This document shows positions 35,378 through 43,355 of a stretch of 64,000 nucleotides of DNA, one piece after another (the first letter of the stretch is position 1; each line of letters opens with the position of its first letter). The notes beneath the pieces are model-generated. The model had not been told where the DNA came from. It worked only from the letters and a program-made list of their open reading frames with translations, and made no database searches. The position numbers and the translations under genes are program-made. The stretch comes from JBDHWI01 sp964590135 (GTDB lineage: Bacteria; Chloroflexota; Anaerolineae; J036; Brachytrichaceae), in assembly GCA_964590135.1 (NCBI GenBank), contig CAZPVX010000024.1, forward strand, positions 1 through 64,000, given 5' to 3'.

Positions 35378-36046
35378 ATGAGCGGCCCCCTCGTTGGCAT
35401 TCTCCAGGGCATTCAATCCGGCAACTGGTATATCGTTTTTGCGGAGTTGATCGTCCTCATTTTGTTGTTGTTGATTGCATTTCCGATTCACGAACTGGCG
35501 CATGCCGTCACCGCGCGCGCCCTGGGTGATGACACCGCCGAGCGGCTGGGGCGCATCACACTCAATCCACTCAAGCACCTCGACCCCTTCGGCACGATCT
35601 TGTTCGCACTGACAGGTTTTGGCTGGGCCAAGCCGGTTCCAGTGAGCGTGTGGCGTTTGCAGGGCAACCAGCGCACGTCGTTCGCGATCGTCGCATTCGC
35701 CGGCCCCATCTCGAACATCATCCTCGCCATCATCTTCGCTGTTTTGTTTCGCGTTGTCGCGCCCGGCGTCGTGCGCGGCGATCAGTTCGGTCAGATGGTG
35801 TTGTTTGCGCTGCTCACCGCCGTCAACCTGAACATCTTCCTGGCGCTGTTCAACCTGATCCCCATCCCGCCTCTGGATGGCTCGCGCCTGCTGGCGGCCG
35901 TGCTGCCTGATCAGGGGCAGGCCATCGTCGATCAACTCGAGCGCTACGGCTTCATCATCCTGATCGCGCTGTCGGCCACCGGCATTCTGGGCCGGCTTAT
36001 CATCCCGCCGGCAAGCTTCCTGTTACAACTATTCACCGGAGTCTGA
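35378..36046 (+). CDS. Site-2 protease-like M50 metallopeptidase (rhomboid-unrelated)
   Basis: 222-residue membrane protease. The zinc motif HELAH is in FPIHELAHAVTARALGD (about residue 39), and the third ligand is in NLIPIPPLDGSRLL, as in the family. About five hydrophobic helices; no PDZ domain, so it belongs to the small M50B group. It cleaves membrane-embedded substrates, but the target is unknown. A TATAAT box is 11 bases before the ATG. It leads a plus-strand run, and the next gene starts 4 bases after its stop. Confidence 0.88.
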   Translation: MSGPLVGILQGIQSGNWYIVFAELIVLILLLLIAFPIHELAHAVTARALGDDTAERLGRITLNPLKHLDPFGTILFALTGFGWAKPVPVSVWRLQGNQRTSFAIVAFAGPISNIILAIIFAVLFRVVAPGVVRGDQFGQMVLFALLTAVNLNIFLALFNLIPIPPLDGSRLLAAVLPDQGQAIVDQLERYGFIILIALSATGILGRLIIPPASFLLQLFTGV

Positions 36047-36049
36047 CCC

Positions 36050-37024
36050 ATGGCAAAAACCCGCGTGGCCCTCATCGGCCTTGATTACAACAACCTTGCT
36101 GTCGGCCAGGCCGTGCGCAACCTGCTCAAAGACGTCGAGATCGTCGGGCATGACCGCGACCGCGATGTGATGAAACAGGCTGAGATGGCGAAGATGGTGG
36201 ACCGGTGTGACTGGAACATTCCCAACATCACGGAAGGCGCAGCGGCTATTTTCATCGGCTCGCCGGCCAATGACTACGATACGGTATTCAAGGCCATCGC
36301 GCCCGATGCAATGCCCAAGACGCTCGTCGCGTCGATCGGCGCTCTGCATACGCCGGCGATCAAGGCCGCTGACCAGTGGCTGCCGCGTGATGCTGCGTTT
36401 TTCAGTTGCACGCTCGTTATTCATCCCGATCGCGCGCTGCCGACTGAGCCGTGGCCGACGGCGCAGACGGTGAAGAATGCCATGTGGACCATCGCGCCGC
36501 GCGCCGGCACCGACCCGAAGATGGTCGATATCTTCACCTCGCTGGTCAGTGAGCTTGGGGCGATGCCGCTGTTTGTGGACGCCACCGAGCGCGACGGCAT
36601 GGCTGTGTCGGTGGATGTGCTGCCGAGCGTGATAGGCAGCCTGCTGCTGCGCGCGGTGAGCAATGATGCATCGTGGCGTGATCGGCAGTGGATGGCCGGC
36701 GCGGCATTTGGCCAGGCGGTAGCCGGCGCCAACGATGCCGACAAGCAGGTTACGCTCTTGATGCAGCAACCTGATACCGTTGCCTACTGGCTCAACCAAA
36801 TCATGTTGCAGTGCTTGGCCTTGCGTGATGCGTTAAGCGCGCGCGACGAGAAGGCTGTGAAGCAGATGCTCACCGAATCGAAGGCGCGCCGTGAGCAGTG
36901 GCTGGCTGATTGGCGCAAAGGCCGTCACGATGATGGCCGGCAGCCCATTGAAAAGCAAGGCGGCGGGGTGATGAGTCTGTTTGTCGGCCAGCGCATGGCC
37001 GCAAAGCTGTCGGGCAAGAAGTGA
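36050..37024 (+). CDS. Prephenate/6-phosphogluconate dehydrogenase-like Rossmann protein
   Basis: 324 residues. The N-terminal Rossmann fold starts VALIGLDYNNLAVG (6-19), where the glycine pattern GxxxxxxxG is looser than the normal GxGxxG; later come IFIGSPANDYDT and ASIGALHTPAI. A helical C-terminal half resembles the dimerisation domain of prephenate dehydrogenase. The substrate is unclear, so I do not call it TyrA. GGAG before the ATG is a possible ribosome binding site. It probably forms an operon with the M50 protease. Confidence 0.65.
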   Translation: MAKTRVALIGLDYNNLAVGQAVRNLLKDVEIVGHDRDRDVMKQAEMAKMVDRCDWNIPNITEGAAAIFIGSPANDYDTVFKAIAPDAMPKTLVASIGALHTPAIKAADQWLPRDAAFFSCTLVIHPDRALPTEPWPTAQTVKNAMWTIAPRAGTDPKMVDIFTSLVSELGAMPLFVDATERDGMAVSVDVLPSVIGSLLLRAVSNDASWRDRQWMAGAAFGQAVAGANDADKQVTLLMQQPDTVAYWLNQIMLQCLALRDALSARDEKAVKQMLTESKARREQWLADWRKGRHDDGRQPIEKQGGGVMSLFVGQRMAAKLSGKK

Positions 37025-37063
37025 CCGCCGGCGCGCAGCCTTGCCGTGAATTGACCTTGCACG

Positions 37064-38281
37064 ATGCGAATTCTCAGCCTTGCCCCTACGTCATTTTTTG
37101 GCGATTACGGCTGCCATGTGCGCATCCTGGAAGAAGCTCGCGCGCTGCAGGGCGCCGGCCATCGCGTCACGCTGCTGACGTATTACAAGGGCGCGGATGT
37201 GGCTGGGCTGGACATCATCCGCACTTCGCCCACGCCGTGGCGATCAGAATATGAAGTCGGTTCATCGCGCCACAAATTTGCCTTCGATCTGCTGCTGGGC
37301 AGCCGGCTGCTGCAGGTGCTGGCACGCAATCGCTTCGATGTGATTCACGCGCATCTGCATGAGGGTGCGCTGATTGCTGGCGTGCTGGCGAAGCCCTGGC
37401 GCATACCGGTCGTGTTCGATTTTCAAGGCAGCATGACCGACGAGATGTTGCAGCACCGCTTCATCCGGGCCGGCACGTTTTCTCACCGCGCATTTGCGCG
37501 CGTTGAGCGCATTGCCAATCGCCTGCCGAGCGCCATCCTCACCAGCACGCGCAACGCTGTGATGCCATTGCGACAACAACTCGGCAAGGGAACGATCATC
37601 GAGGCGTTGCCCGATGGCGTGAACACAGCTGTTTTTCGCCCCGATGCACTTTCGCCAGCAGATCGCACGGCGTTGCGCGCGCGTTGGGGTATTGCGCCAG
37701 AAGAGCCGGCGGTGGTCTTCCTGGGCTTGCTGGCGCAACACCAGGGCATCCAGAATTTGATCGAAGCTGCAGCCATCTTGAAAAGCGAGGGCCGGCGCGT
37801 GCGCTGGCTGATGATGGGTTACCCGAGTGTGGAGATGTGGCAGTCGCGGGCGCAGGCCGCCGGCGTGCTGCCCGACATGGTGTTTACCGGCCGCGTGCCG
37901 TATGCCGACGCGCCGCGCATGCTGGCTATGGGCGACATCGCCATTGCGCCAAAGCTGTCGCTCACCGAGGGCAGCGGCAAGATATTGAACTACATGGCGT
38001 TGGCCATGCCGACAGTGGCCTTTGACACGCCGGCGCAGCGCGAGATCCTGGGCGCGCTCGGTGTGTATGCGCCGATGGGCGATAGCGCGGCATTGGCGCA
38101 GCGCGTGGCCGAGTTGATCGATCAACCGCAGCGCCGTCGCGCGCTGGGCGAGCAATCGCGGCGCATGGCCGTACAACATTTCGGCTGGGATCGCGCGGCG
38201 ATGACGATGAACTCGGTGTATGAGCGATTGCGGGTGCAAGTTGATGCTGCGCCGGCGTCGGCGGCACAGCGCAATGACTAA
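37064..38281 (+). CDS. Glycosyltransferase family 4 protein
   Basis: 405 residues with GT-B fold. The N-terminal domain has SFFGDYGCHVRILEEARAL and a DVIHAHLHEG acceptor-side element; the C-terminal donor domain has VVFLGLLAQHQGIQNLIEA, GYPSVEMW, GRVPYADAPRMLAMGDI and APKLSLTEGSGKILNYMA with the donor-binding Glu/Gly. It moves a sugar from a nucleotide sugar to a glycolipid or polysaccharide. It overlaps the ABC-2 permease gene by 8 bases, so the two probably serve the same surface polysaccharide. Confidence 0.88.
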   Translation: MRILSLAPTSFFGDYGCHVRILEEARALQGAGHRVTLLTYYKGADVAGLDIIRTSPTPWRSEYEVGSSRHKFAFDLLLGSRLLQVLARNRFDVIHAHLHEGALIAGVLAKPWRIPVVFDFQGSMTDEMLQHRFIRAGTFSHRAFARVERIANRLPSAILTSTRNAVMPLRQQLGKGTIIEALPDGVNTAVFRPDALSPADRTALRARWGIAPEEPAVVFLGLLAQHQGIQNLIEAAAILKSEGRRVRWLMMGYPSVEMWQSRAQAAGVLPDMVFTGRVPYADAPRMLAMGDIAIAPKLSLTEGSGKILNYMALAMPTVAFDTPAQREILGALGVYAPMGDSAALAQRVAELIDQPQRRRALGEQSRRMAVQHFGWDRAAMTMNSVYERLRVQVDAAPASAAQRND

Positions 38282-39101
38282 AACACTTCCCTTGCCGCAG
38301 CGCGTGATGATCGGCATCGTTGCCGACCTGCGCGAGTTCTGGCGATACCGCTCGCTGCTGCGCATGCTGGTCGTGCGCGACGTGAAGACGCGCTACCGCA
38401 ATTCGGCGCTTGGCGTGCTGTGGTCGTTCCTGCAGCCGCTGGGCATGATGGTGGTGATGACCTTTGCCTTCACCGTCATCAATCGCGGGCCGGCCAACAT
38501 GCCGCACTTCAATGTGTTCATCCTGTCGGGCTTGCTGGCGTGGAACTTCTTCTCCGCGGCCGTCATCAGTGGCTCTGGCAGCATCAATGCCAATAGCGCG
38601 CTGGTGAAAAAGGTGTTCTTTCCACGCGCGGTGCTGCCCGTCTCAGCGGTCATCTCCAGCCTGGTCAACTTCTTGCTCGCGCTGCCGGTCTGGCTGATCG
38701 TTACGGTGATTTCCGGTCACGCGCTGCATCTCTCGCTGCTTTTTCTGCCCTTCGTCATTGCCATTCAGGTGGTCTTCACTGTCGGTGTGACATTTTTGCT
38801 TTCCACGTTGAATGTGTTCTATCGCGACACGCAATTCATCCTCGAGTTGGGCATGCTGGCGCTGTTTTTTCTCACGCCGATCTGGTACGACATCGGGCAG
38901 GTGTCGCCGGAGATTGGGCTGTGGGTGCGCCGGCTCAACCCAATGGCCTCGCTGGTCAACATCTATCAGGACCTGATGTACTGGGGCCATGTCACCGATC
39001 TCGATTTTGTATTGCGCACGGCGCTCACGGCATTTGCCTTCCTGGCTGTTGGCTATCTGATCTTTCGGCGCTACAGTCTGCGCTTTGGCGAAGAGGTGTA
39101 G
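38274..39101 (+). CDS. ABC-2 type polysaccharide/teichoic-acid export permease (TagG/Wzm-like)
   Basis: 275 residues with six hydrophobic helices. YRSLLRMLVVRDVKTRYRNSALGVLWSFLQP is the TagG/Wzm-type start; the middle has KKVFFPRAVLPVS, and FFLTPIWYDIGQV is late. It forms the membrane channel of an ABC exporter for undecaprenyl-linked polysaccharide or teichoic acid. The start ATGACTAA overlaps the GT4 stop. Unusually, no Wzt/TagH ATPase gene follows; a HAD phosphatase gene does. Confidence 0.87.
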   Translation: MTKTLPLPQRVMIGIVADLREFWRYRSLLRMLVVRDVKTRYRNSALGVLWSFLQPLGMMVVMTFAFTVINRGPANMPHFNVFILSGLLAWNFFSAAVISGSGSINANSALVKKVFFPRAVLPVSAVISSLVNFLLALPVWLIVTVISGHALHLSLLFLPFVIAIQVVFTVGVTFLLSTLNVFYRDTQFILELGMLALFFLTPIWYDIGQVSPEIGLWVRRLNPMASLVNIYQDLMYWGHVTDLDFVLRTALTAFAFLAVGYLIFRRYSLRFGEEV

Positions 39102-39127
39102 CAGAGGTTTTTGCAAAAGGGAAAACT

Positions 39128-39931
39128 GTGATTCTGATCAAGCACATCAAGCATCTCATCATCGACATGGACGGCGTGTTGTGGCTGGGCGATCAGCCCA
39201 TGCCGGCGCTCATCCCCTTCTTTCGAACCTTGCGCGAACTGGATATTCGCTTCATCCTTGCCACCAACAATGCCAGCAAGAGCGGAGATGAATACGTTGC
39301 CAAGCTGAAGAAATTTGGCGTAGACGTGGCGCTGGATGAAATTCTCACCTCGCCGCAGGCCACGGCGATGTATCTGGCGCAGCATGCGCCGGCGGCAAAA
39401 ATCTACGTGATCGGTGAGCCGGGGCTGACCGTGGAGTTGCAGGCGAACGGGCTGCAGGTGGTGAATGAGGCGCCGCAGACTGCGACACACGTCGTGGTGG
39501 GGTGGGATCGCACCTTGAGCTATGCCAAGCTGGCTGAAGCATGTCTGCTCATTCGAGCCGGCGCGACTTTCATTGGCACCAACCCCGACGTGACGTATCC
39601 CGATGCGCGCGGCATCGTGCCAGGCAATGGCGCGACGCTGGCCGCGCTGCGCGTGTCCACAGGCGTCGAGCCGCTCATCATCGGCAAACCGATGCCCGAG
39701 ATGATGTTGCAATCGATGGCGCGCATGGGCAGCATTCCGGCCACCACCGCCGTCATCGGCGACCGGCTTGACACGGATATTCTGGGTGGCATCAACGCCG
39801 GCCTCACCACGTTGCTTGTGCTGACGGGTGTCACCGCTGCAGCGGATGCGCAGGCCGGCGATATCCACGCGGACTACATCTACCAGGATATCGGCGACAT
39901 CGCATCTGCCCTGCGTCAAGCCAGCATGTAA
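39128..39931 (+). CDS. HAD-IIA sugar/glycolytic phosphatase (NagD-like)
   Basis: 267 residues. HAD motif I is DMDGVLWLG (14-22), motif II TNN in LATNNASKSG, motif III GKPMPEM and motif IV IGDRLDTDILGG. The cap is C2a, as in NagD and p-nitrophenyl phosphatases. It hydrolyses small phosphate esters, likely phosphoglycolate or sugar phosphates. GTG 39128 is chosen, with AAAGGGA before it. The last 16 bases overlap the convergent regulator gene. Confidence 0.86.
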   Translation: MILIKHIKHLIIDMDGVLWLGDQPMPALIPFFRTLRELDIRFILATNNASKSGDEYVAKLKKFGVDVALDEILTSPQATAMYLAQHAPAAKIYVIGEPGLTVELQANGLQVVNEAPQTATHVVVGWDRTLSYAKLAEACLLIRAGATFIGTNPDVTYPDARGIVPGNGATLAALRVSTGVEPLIIGKPMPEMMLQSMARMGSIPATTAVIGDRLDTDILGGINAGLTTLLVLTGVTAAADAQAGDIHADYIYQDIGDIASALRQASM

Positions 39932-40674
39932 CCGCGCCCGCGCATCGTGATGATGTGCAGTTCGTGGTCGAAGTGCGCGTTCAGTTTTGCACGCAACCGC
40001 GACATGTGCAGCCGCAATAGCGATGTCTCGCTCGACGTCACGCGCTCGCGGCGCAGGGCGCGCCGGACCAACTCTGAGAAAAGCACCACCCGCCCACGAT
40101 TGTGGATCAATTCCTCAAACACACGCCATTCAATGGGGCTGAGCGAAACCCACATGTCGCCTTTGCGAATGGCATGCAGTCGATTGTTGATGCTGACGTC
40201 GTCGCTCAAGGGATCTGGTGATTCGAGCAGGGGCGTTGCAACGGTGGTCACGATTCCTGCGGACGGTTGAACTGCCGCTGATGGTTTTCGTGCGCGGCAA
40301 TGCAACAATGCATGAATACGCGCTTGAATTTCTGACTCCATCATGCCGCCGGAGAAGTAGTCAGATACGCCAAGGCGAAGCGCCCTGATCGCTGTGGAAA
40401 CGTCAGATTCTGGATCGATCAGGACAACCTTGACATGCGAGAGGTCAGGAATTTCACCCAGTAGATCCAGGAGCGTAATCCCGCCGTGCTGCGCCGGCGC
40501 GATGGCGAACAAGGCCGGCGTGGCGGCGAGCGCCCTCAACGCGACGATGGCGTCTGCCAGCAAATTGACTGTCCTGATCTGCACGCCGGCGTGTCTGAAC
40601 CCATCAATGTAAAGGGTGTCGTCGAACGGGCTGCGAAGATGGAGCGCGATAGAGTGATTATTTTCGGTTGCCAT
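39916..40674 (-). CDS. OmpR-type winged-helix regulator with degenerate receiver
   Basis: 252 residues. The N-terminal ~120 residues have the fold length of a receiver but the phospho-acceptor Asp is F56/A57 in ALFAIAPAQHGG, and the switch Thr and the Lys are also missing (around 86 and in DYFSGG at 105-110). A linker leads to a Trans_reg_C winged helix (WVSLSPIEWRVFEEL, RLHMSRLRAKL, ITMRGRGYMLA). It should act as a DNA-binding protein without phosphorylation, perhaps through another ligand. No histidine kinase gene lies beside it. Confidence 0.82.
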   Translation of the reverse strand: MATENNHSIALHLRSPFDDTLYIDGFRHAGVQIRTVNLLADAIVALRALAATPALFAIAPAQHGGITLLDLLGEIPDLSHVKVVLIDPESDVSTAIRALRLGVSDYFSGGMMESEIQARIHALLHCRARKPSAAVQPSAGIVTTVATPLLESPDPLSDDVSINNRLHAIRKGDMWVSLSPIEWRVFEELIHNRGRVVLFSELVRRALRRERVTSSETSLLRLHMSRLRAKLNAHFDHELHIITMRGRGYMLA

Positions 40675-40973
40675 GTCATGAAAGGCTGTGTTGAGTCAGT
40701 TGTGAGATGAGCATGGACGCTCAATGGTGGCTGTGCGCATTCCCTCGGTCGTTGATGCAGCTTGATGCGCCGTCATTTTCGCAAAACCACATCGTTGTTG
40801 TTGTATCGGTGAAAAGTTGCCTTTAAGTTGCATTCAGAGATTATTTTGTAAGTTTATCATATGAGTTGTGCGTCTCTAAGCGCAGCTTTGCGTTGACGCA
40901 AGAAAGAGATGCAGCCGGCGTGTGGCAGTCGATCCACTACCTTATCAGCGTGCAATTCGTCTCGCCGGCGTCC
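40675..40973. other. Gene-free, AT-rich upstream region
   Basis: About 300 bases between the regulator gene (-) and the infC promoter. The stretch from about 40790 to 40870 is AT-rich, and could hold a promoter for the regulator. I see no open frame with family character, no tRNA and no terminator. Confidence 0.5.
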
Positions 40974-41002
40974 TTGATGAAGTCGTGGAAAATCGTTATA
41001 AT
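40974..41002 (+). promoter_or_regulatory. Promoter of infC-rpmI-rplT
   Basis: TTGATG (40974-40979), 17-base spacer, TATAAT (40997-41002). The leader to the first possible start is about 70-100 bases and contains GGAGGAGGAAGG at 41061-41072. Confidence 0.75.
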
Positions 41003-41060
41003 CCCTGCCCGTTACGTAGAAATTCGTATAGTGAGTGATATAGGAAAGTCCCGCGAGAGC

Positions 41061-41079
41061 GGAGGAGGAAGGAACAATA
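41061..41079 (+). promoter_or_regulatory. Strong Shine-Dalgarno before an in-frame AUA codon of infC
   Basis: GGAGGAGGAAGG is followed after four bases by ATA (41077-41079), in the infC frame and ten codons before the ATG at 41107. The ATG itself has no Shine-Dalgarno. IF3 genes commonly start at AUU, AUC or AUA codons for self-regulation. Confidence 0.6.
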
Positions 41080-41106
41080 CCTCATCAGCACAGACCGCAA
41101 CAACCG

Positions 41107-41856
41107 ATGTTTCGCATTAACAACCAGATTCGCGTGCCGCAGGTTCGCCTGATCATGGCAGACGGCGCGAATCGCGGTGTGGTAGACACCCGCGATGCAC
41201 TGCAAATGGCGCGTGATGCGCACAAGGATCTGATTGAAGTGGCCCCGAACGCCGATCCGCCGGTTTGCCGCATCATGGACTATGGCCGCTTTCTTTACGA
41301 GAAGGAAAAGAAAGATCGCGCAGCCAAGAAAGCCCAAAAGGTCATCGACATCAAAGGCGTGCAACTGCGCCCCAAGACCACCGATCATCACCTTGCTTTC
41401 AAGATTCGCGCAGCGCGCCGGTTCCTTGAGCAGGGTAACAAGGTCAAGGTCAGCCTGCGGTTTCGCGGGCGCGAGGCGGCGCACCTGCATGTGGCGCGCA
41501 AGATGCTGGACAAGGTTGTGCAGGGCGTGAATGACATCGCCATCGTGGAGGTAAATCCCAATGTCGAGGGCAGGGCGATGCTGCTGATTCTGGCGCCGAC
41601 GCAAGCCACAATGGCCGCGGTGCACTTGAAGTCGACTCAGCAGCGCATCGAAGCCGAGCGTGAAGCCGACAAGGCCGCCGGCTACGACGAAGCCGAGGAA
41701 GAGATCGACGAGATCGACGAAGAAGATGACGAGATGGAAGAAGAGGCACAGCCGGCCAAGCCGCTGACCAAAGAGGAAGAGGCCGCTGCCCGCAAGGCCG
41801 CCAATCGCGAGAAACTCTCGCAGAAGCGCGCCAACGAGCAGTTCGGGCTGCCCTGA
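41107..41856 (+). CDS. infC: Translation initiation factor IF-3
   Basis: 249 residues from ATG 41107. The N-terminal domain has FRINNQIRVPQVRLI and DALQMARDAHKDLIEVAPNADPPVCRIMDYG; the C-terminal domain has LRPKTTDHHLAFKI, KVKVSLRFRGRE and EGRAMLLILAP. IF3 checks start-codon pairing and keeps the subunits apart. The usual protein ends near residue 178; here about 70 extra residues, rich in Glu and Asp then Ala/Lys, follow. The real start may be the ATA at 41077, which has a perfect Shine-Dalgarno. First gene of the infC-rpmI-rplT operon. Confidence 0.95.
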   Translation: MFRINNQIRVPQVRLIMADGANRGVVDTRDALQMARDAHKDLIEVAPNADPPVCRIMDYGRFLYEKEKKDRAAKKAQKVIDIKGVQLRPKTTDHHLAFKIRAARRFLEQGNKVKVSLRFRGREAAHLHVARKMLDKVVQGVNDIAIVEVNPNVEGRAMLLILAPTQATMAAVHLKSTQQRIEAEREADKAAGYDEAEEEIDEIDEEDDEMEEEAQPAKPLTKEEEAAARKAANREKLSQKRANEQFGLP

Positions 41857-41897
41857 TTCATCCTCGATATCGCAAAGGTGAAAGCAGAAAGAGCATC

Positions 41898-42107
41898 ATG
41901 GGAAAGATCAAGACGCACAAGTCCACATCCAAGCGCTTCAAGGTGACCGGCACCGGCAAGATCATGCGCACCCGCCAGGGCAAGAGCCACTTCCGCCGCA
42001 CCAAGCCGCAGCGAGTGAAGGCGTTGTTTGTGGAGATGCACGAAGTCGAAGGCAAGGGCGTGCAGGAGCGCATCCGCAAGCTCGCGCCATACATGAAGAA
42101 CAAGTAA
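41898..42107 (+). CDS. rpmI: Ribosomal protein bL35
   Basis: 69 residues, highly basic. GKIKTHKSTSKRFKVTGTGKI and GKSHFRRTK match bL35, a 50S subunit protein. AGAAAGAG before the ATG is a likely ribosome binding site. It lies 41 bases after infC and 52 before rplT, the standard order. Confidence 0.96.
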   Translation: MGKIKTHKSTSKRFKVTGTGKIMRTRQGKSHFRRTKPQRVKALFVEMHEVEGKGVQERIRKLAPYMKNK

Positions 42108-42159
42108 TCAACGCTCGGCCCTTGAGGCACTGAGCGCATTCAACAGGAGACACTGGGAA

Positions 42160-42513
42160 ATGGCAAGAGTAAAGGGCGGCGCGAAGGCGCGCCGACGCCA
42201 CAACCGAATTCTCGCGGAGACGAGCGGCCAGTTTGGCGCGCGTCACAAGCACATCCGCAAGGCAAGCGAAGCCCGCTTGCACGCGCTGGCCTATGCCACG
42301 CGCGACCGTCGCAACAACCGTCGTGAACTGCGCAGCCTGTGGATCACCCGCATCAATGCGGCGGCGCGGCTGAACGGCACGACCTACAGCAAATTGATTC
42401 AGGGCTTGAAGACGGCCAACATCGACATCGATCGCAAGATCCTCGCCGATCTGGCTGTGAAAGACGAGGCCGCGTTCGCAGCTATCGTCAAGTCGGTCGC
42501 GCCGGCCGCCTGA
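42160..42513 (+). CDS. rplT: Ribosomal protein bL20
   Basis: 117 residues. Basic N-terminal tail MARVKGGAKARRRHNRIL, then ASEARLHALAYATRDRRNNRRELRSLWI and a C-terminal globular part. bL20 is needed for early 50S assembly and often represses its own operon. Ends before a strong terminator. Confidence 0.97.
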   Translation: MARVKGGAKARRRHNRILAETSGQFGARHKHIRKASEARLHALAYATRDRRNNRRELRSLWITRINAAARLNGTTYSKLIQGLKTANIDIDRKILADLAVKDEAAFAAIVKSVAPAA

Positions 42514-42539
42514 ATTTCGTTCGCGCTTTCACCTGCACC

Positions 42540-42574
42540 ACACGTCCGCCATTGCGCGGACGTGTTTGTTTTTC
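42540..42574 (+). terminator. Rho-independent terminator after rplT
   Basis: A perfect 9-bp stem ACACGTCCG/CGGACGTGT with an 8-base loop, followed by TTGTTTTT. It closes the infC-rpmI-rplT operon. Confidence 0.85.
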
Positions 42575-42687
42575 CATGCGGCCATTGCCCGCCGGCGCGA
42601 CTATCCAGATGCGGGGCAGTAGCCGCAGGCGCTCGATCATTTACATGATCGTCTGCAAATCTTCCAGCCTGCGCAAAAAGAGGGGTT

Positions 42688-43239
42688 ATGCGGCCAGCTA
42701 TTTTCCTGGATCGGGATGGCGTCATCATCGAAAATTGCGAGAACTACGTGCGCTCATGGGACGATGTATGTTTCATCGAGCCGGCGATTCGCGCGTTGCG
42801 TCAGATTGCGCCGCTCGACGTGGCTGTCATCGTCGTTACCAATCAGGCCATTGTGGGCAAGGGTCAGATGGCACTGGAAGAGGCGACGCGCATCAATGAG
42901 CGCGTGGTGAGCGAGGTGCGCCGGCGCGGCGGCCGCATCGACTATGCTTACCTTTGCCCGCATACCGAGAAGGACAATTGCGATTGCCGTAAGCCCAAGC
43001 CAGGCATGTTGTTGCGCGCTGCGCGTGAACACGACATCGACCTCGCCCATTCATTCATGGTGGGTGACGCCATCAGCGATATGCGCGCCGCGCAAGCGGC
43101 CGGCGTGCACTGCGCGTTGGTGCGCACAGGCCGTGGCGCAGGCGAACTGGCGCGCTGCAACGGCGAGATGTGGTTTGATGTTGCCGACGACTTGCTCGAT
43201 GCCTTCGCCGCCTATCAGTCGTTCCGCATCGCGGCATAG
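42688..43239 (+). CDS. gmhB: D-glycero-D-manno-heptose 1,7-bisphosphate 7-phosphatase
   Basis: 183-residue HAD phosphatase of the GmhB/histidinol-phosphatase type. Motif I is FLDRDGVIIENCENYV (6-21), motif II VTNQAIVGKG, the zinc-binding cysteine loop CPHTEKDNCDCRKPKPGM, and motif IV MVGDAISDMRAA. It removes the 7-phosphate in ADP- or GDP-heptose synthesis. gmhA follows 116 bases later, which supports a heptose route. Confidence 0.88.
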   Translation: MRPAIFLDRDGVIIENCENYVRSWDDVCFIEPAIRALRQIAPLDVAVIVVTNQAIVGKGQMALEEATRINERVVSEVRRRGGRIDYAYLCPHTEKDNCDCRKPKPGMLLRAAREHDIDLAHSFMVGDAISDMRAAQAAGVHCALVRTGRGAGELARCNGEMWFDVADDLLDAFAAYQSFRIAA

Positions 43240-43355
43240 CGGCGCGCGGGAAGGTGGGCAAATAGAAAGGCGAGCAGAAGACAAATGAGAAGGGTGAGCC
43301 ATCGTCGTGATGGCGCAATCATCAGGCCCTGATTACCAAATACCGAAGACTATCC

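Noticed and set aside
40866..41120. Open frame across the infC leader
   Set aside because: No family character; it runs through the infC promoter and Shine-Dalgarno.
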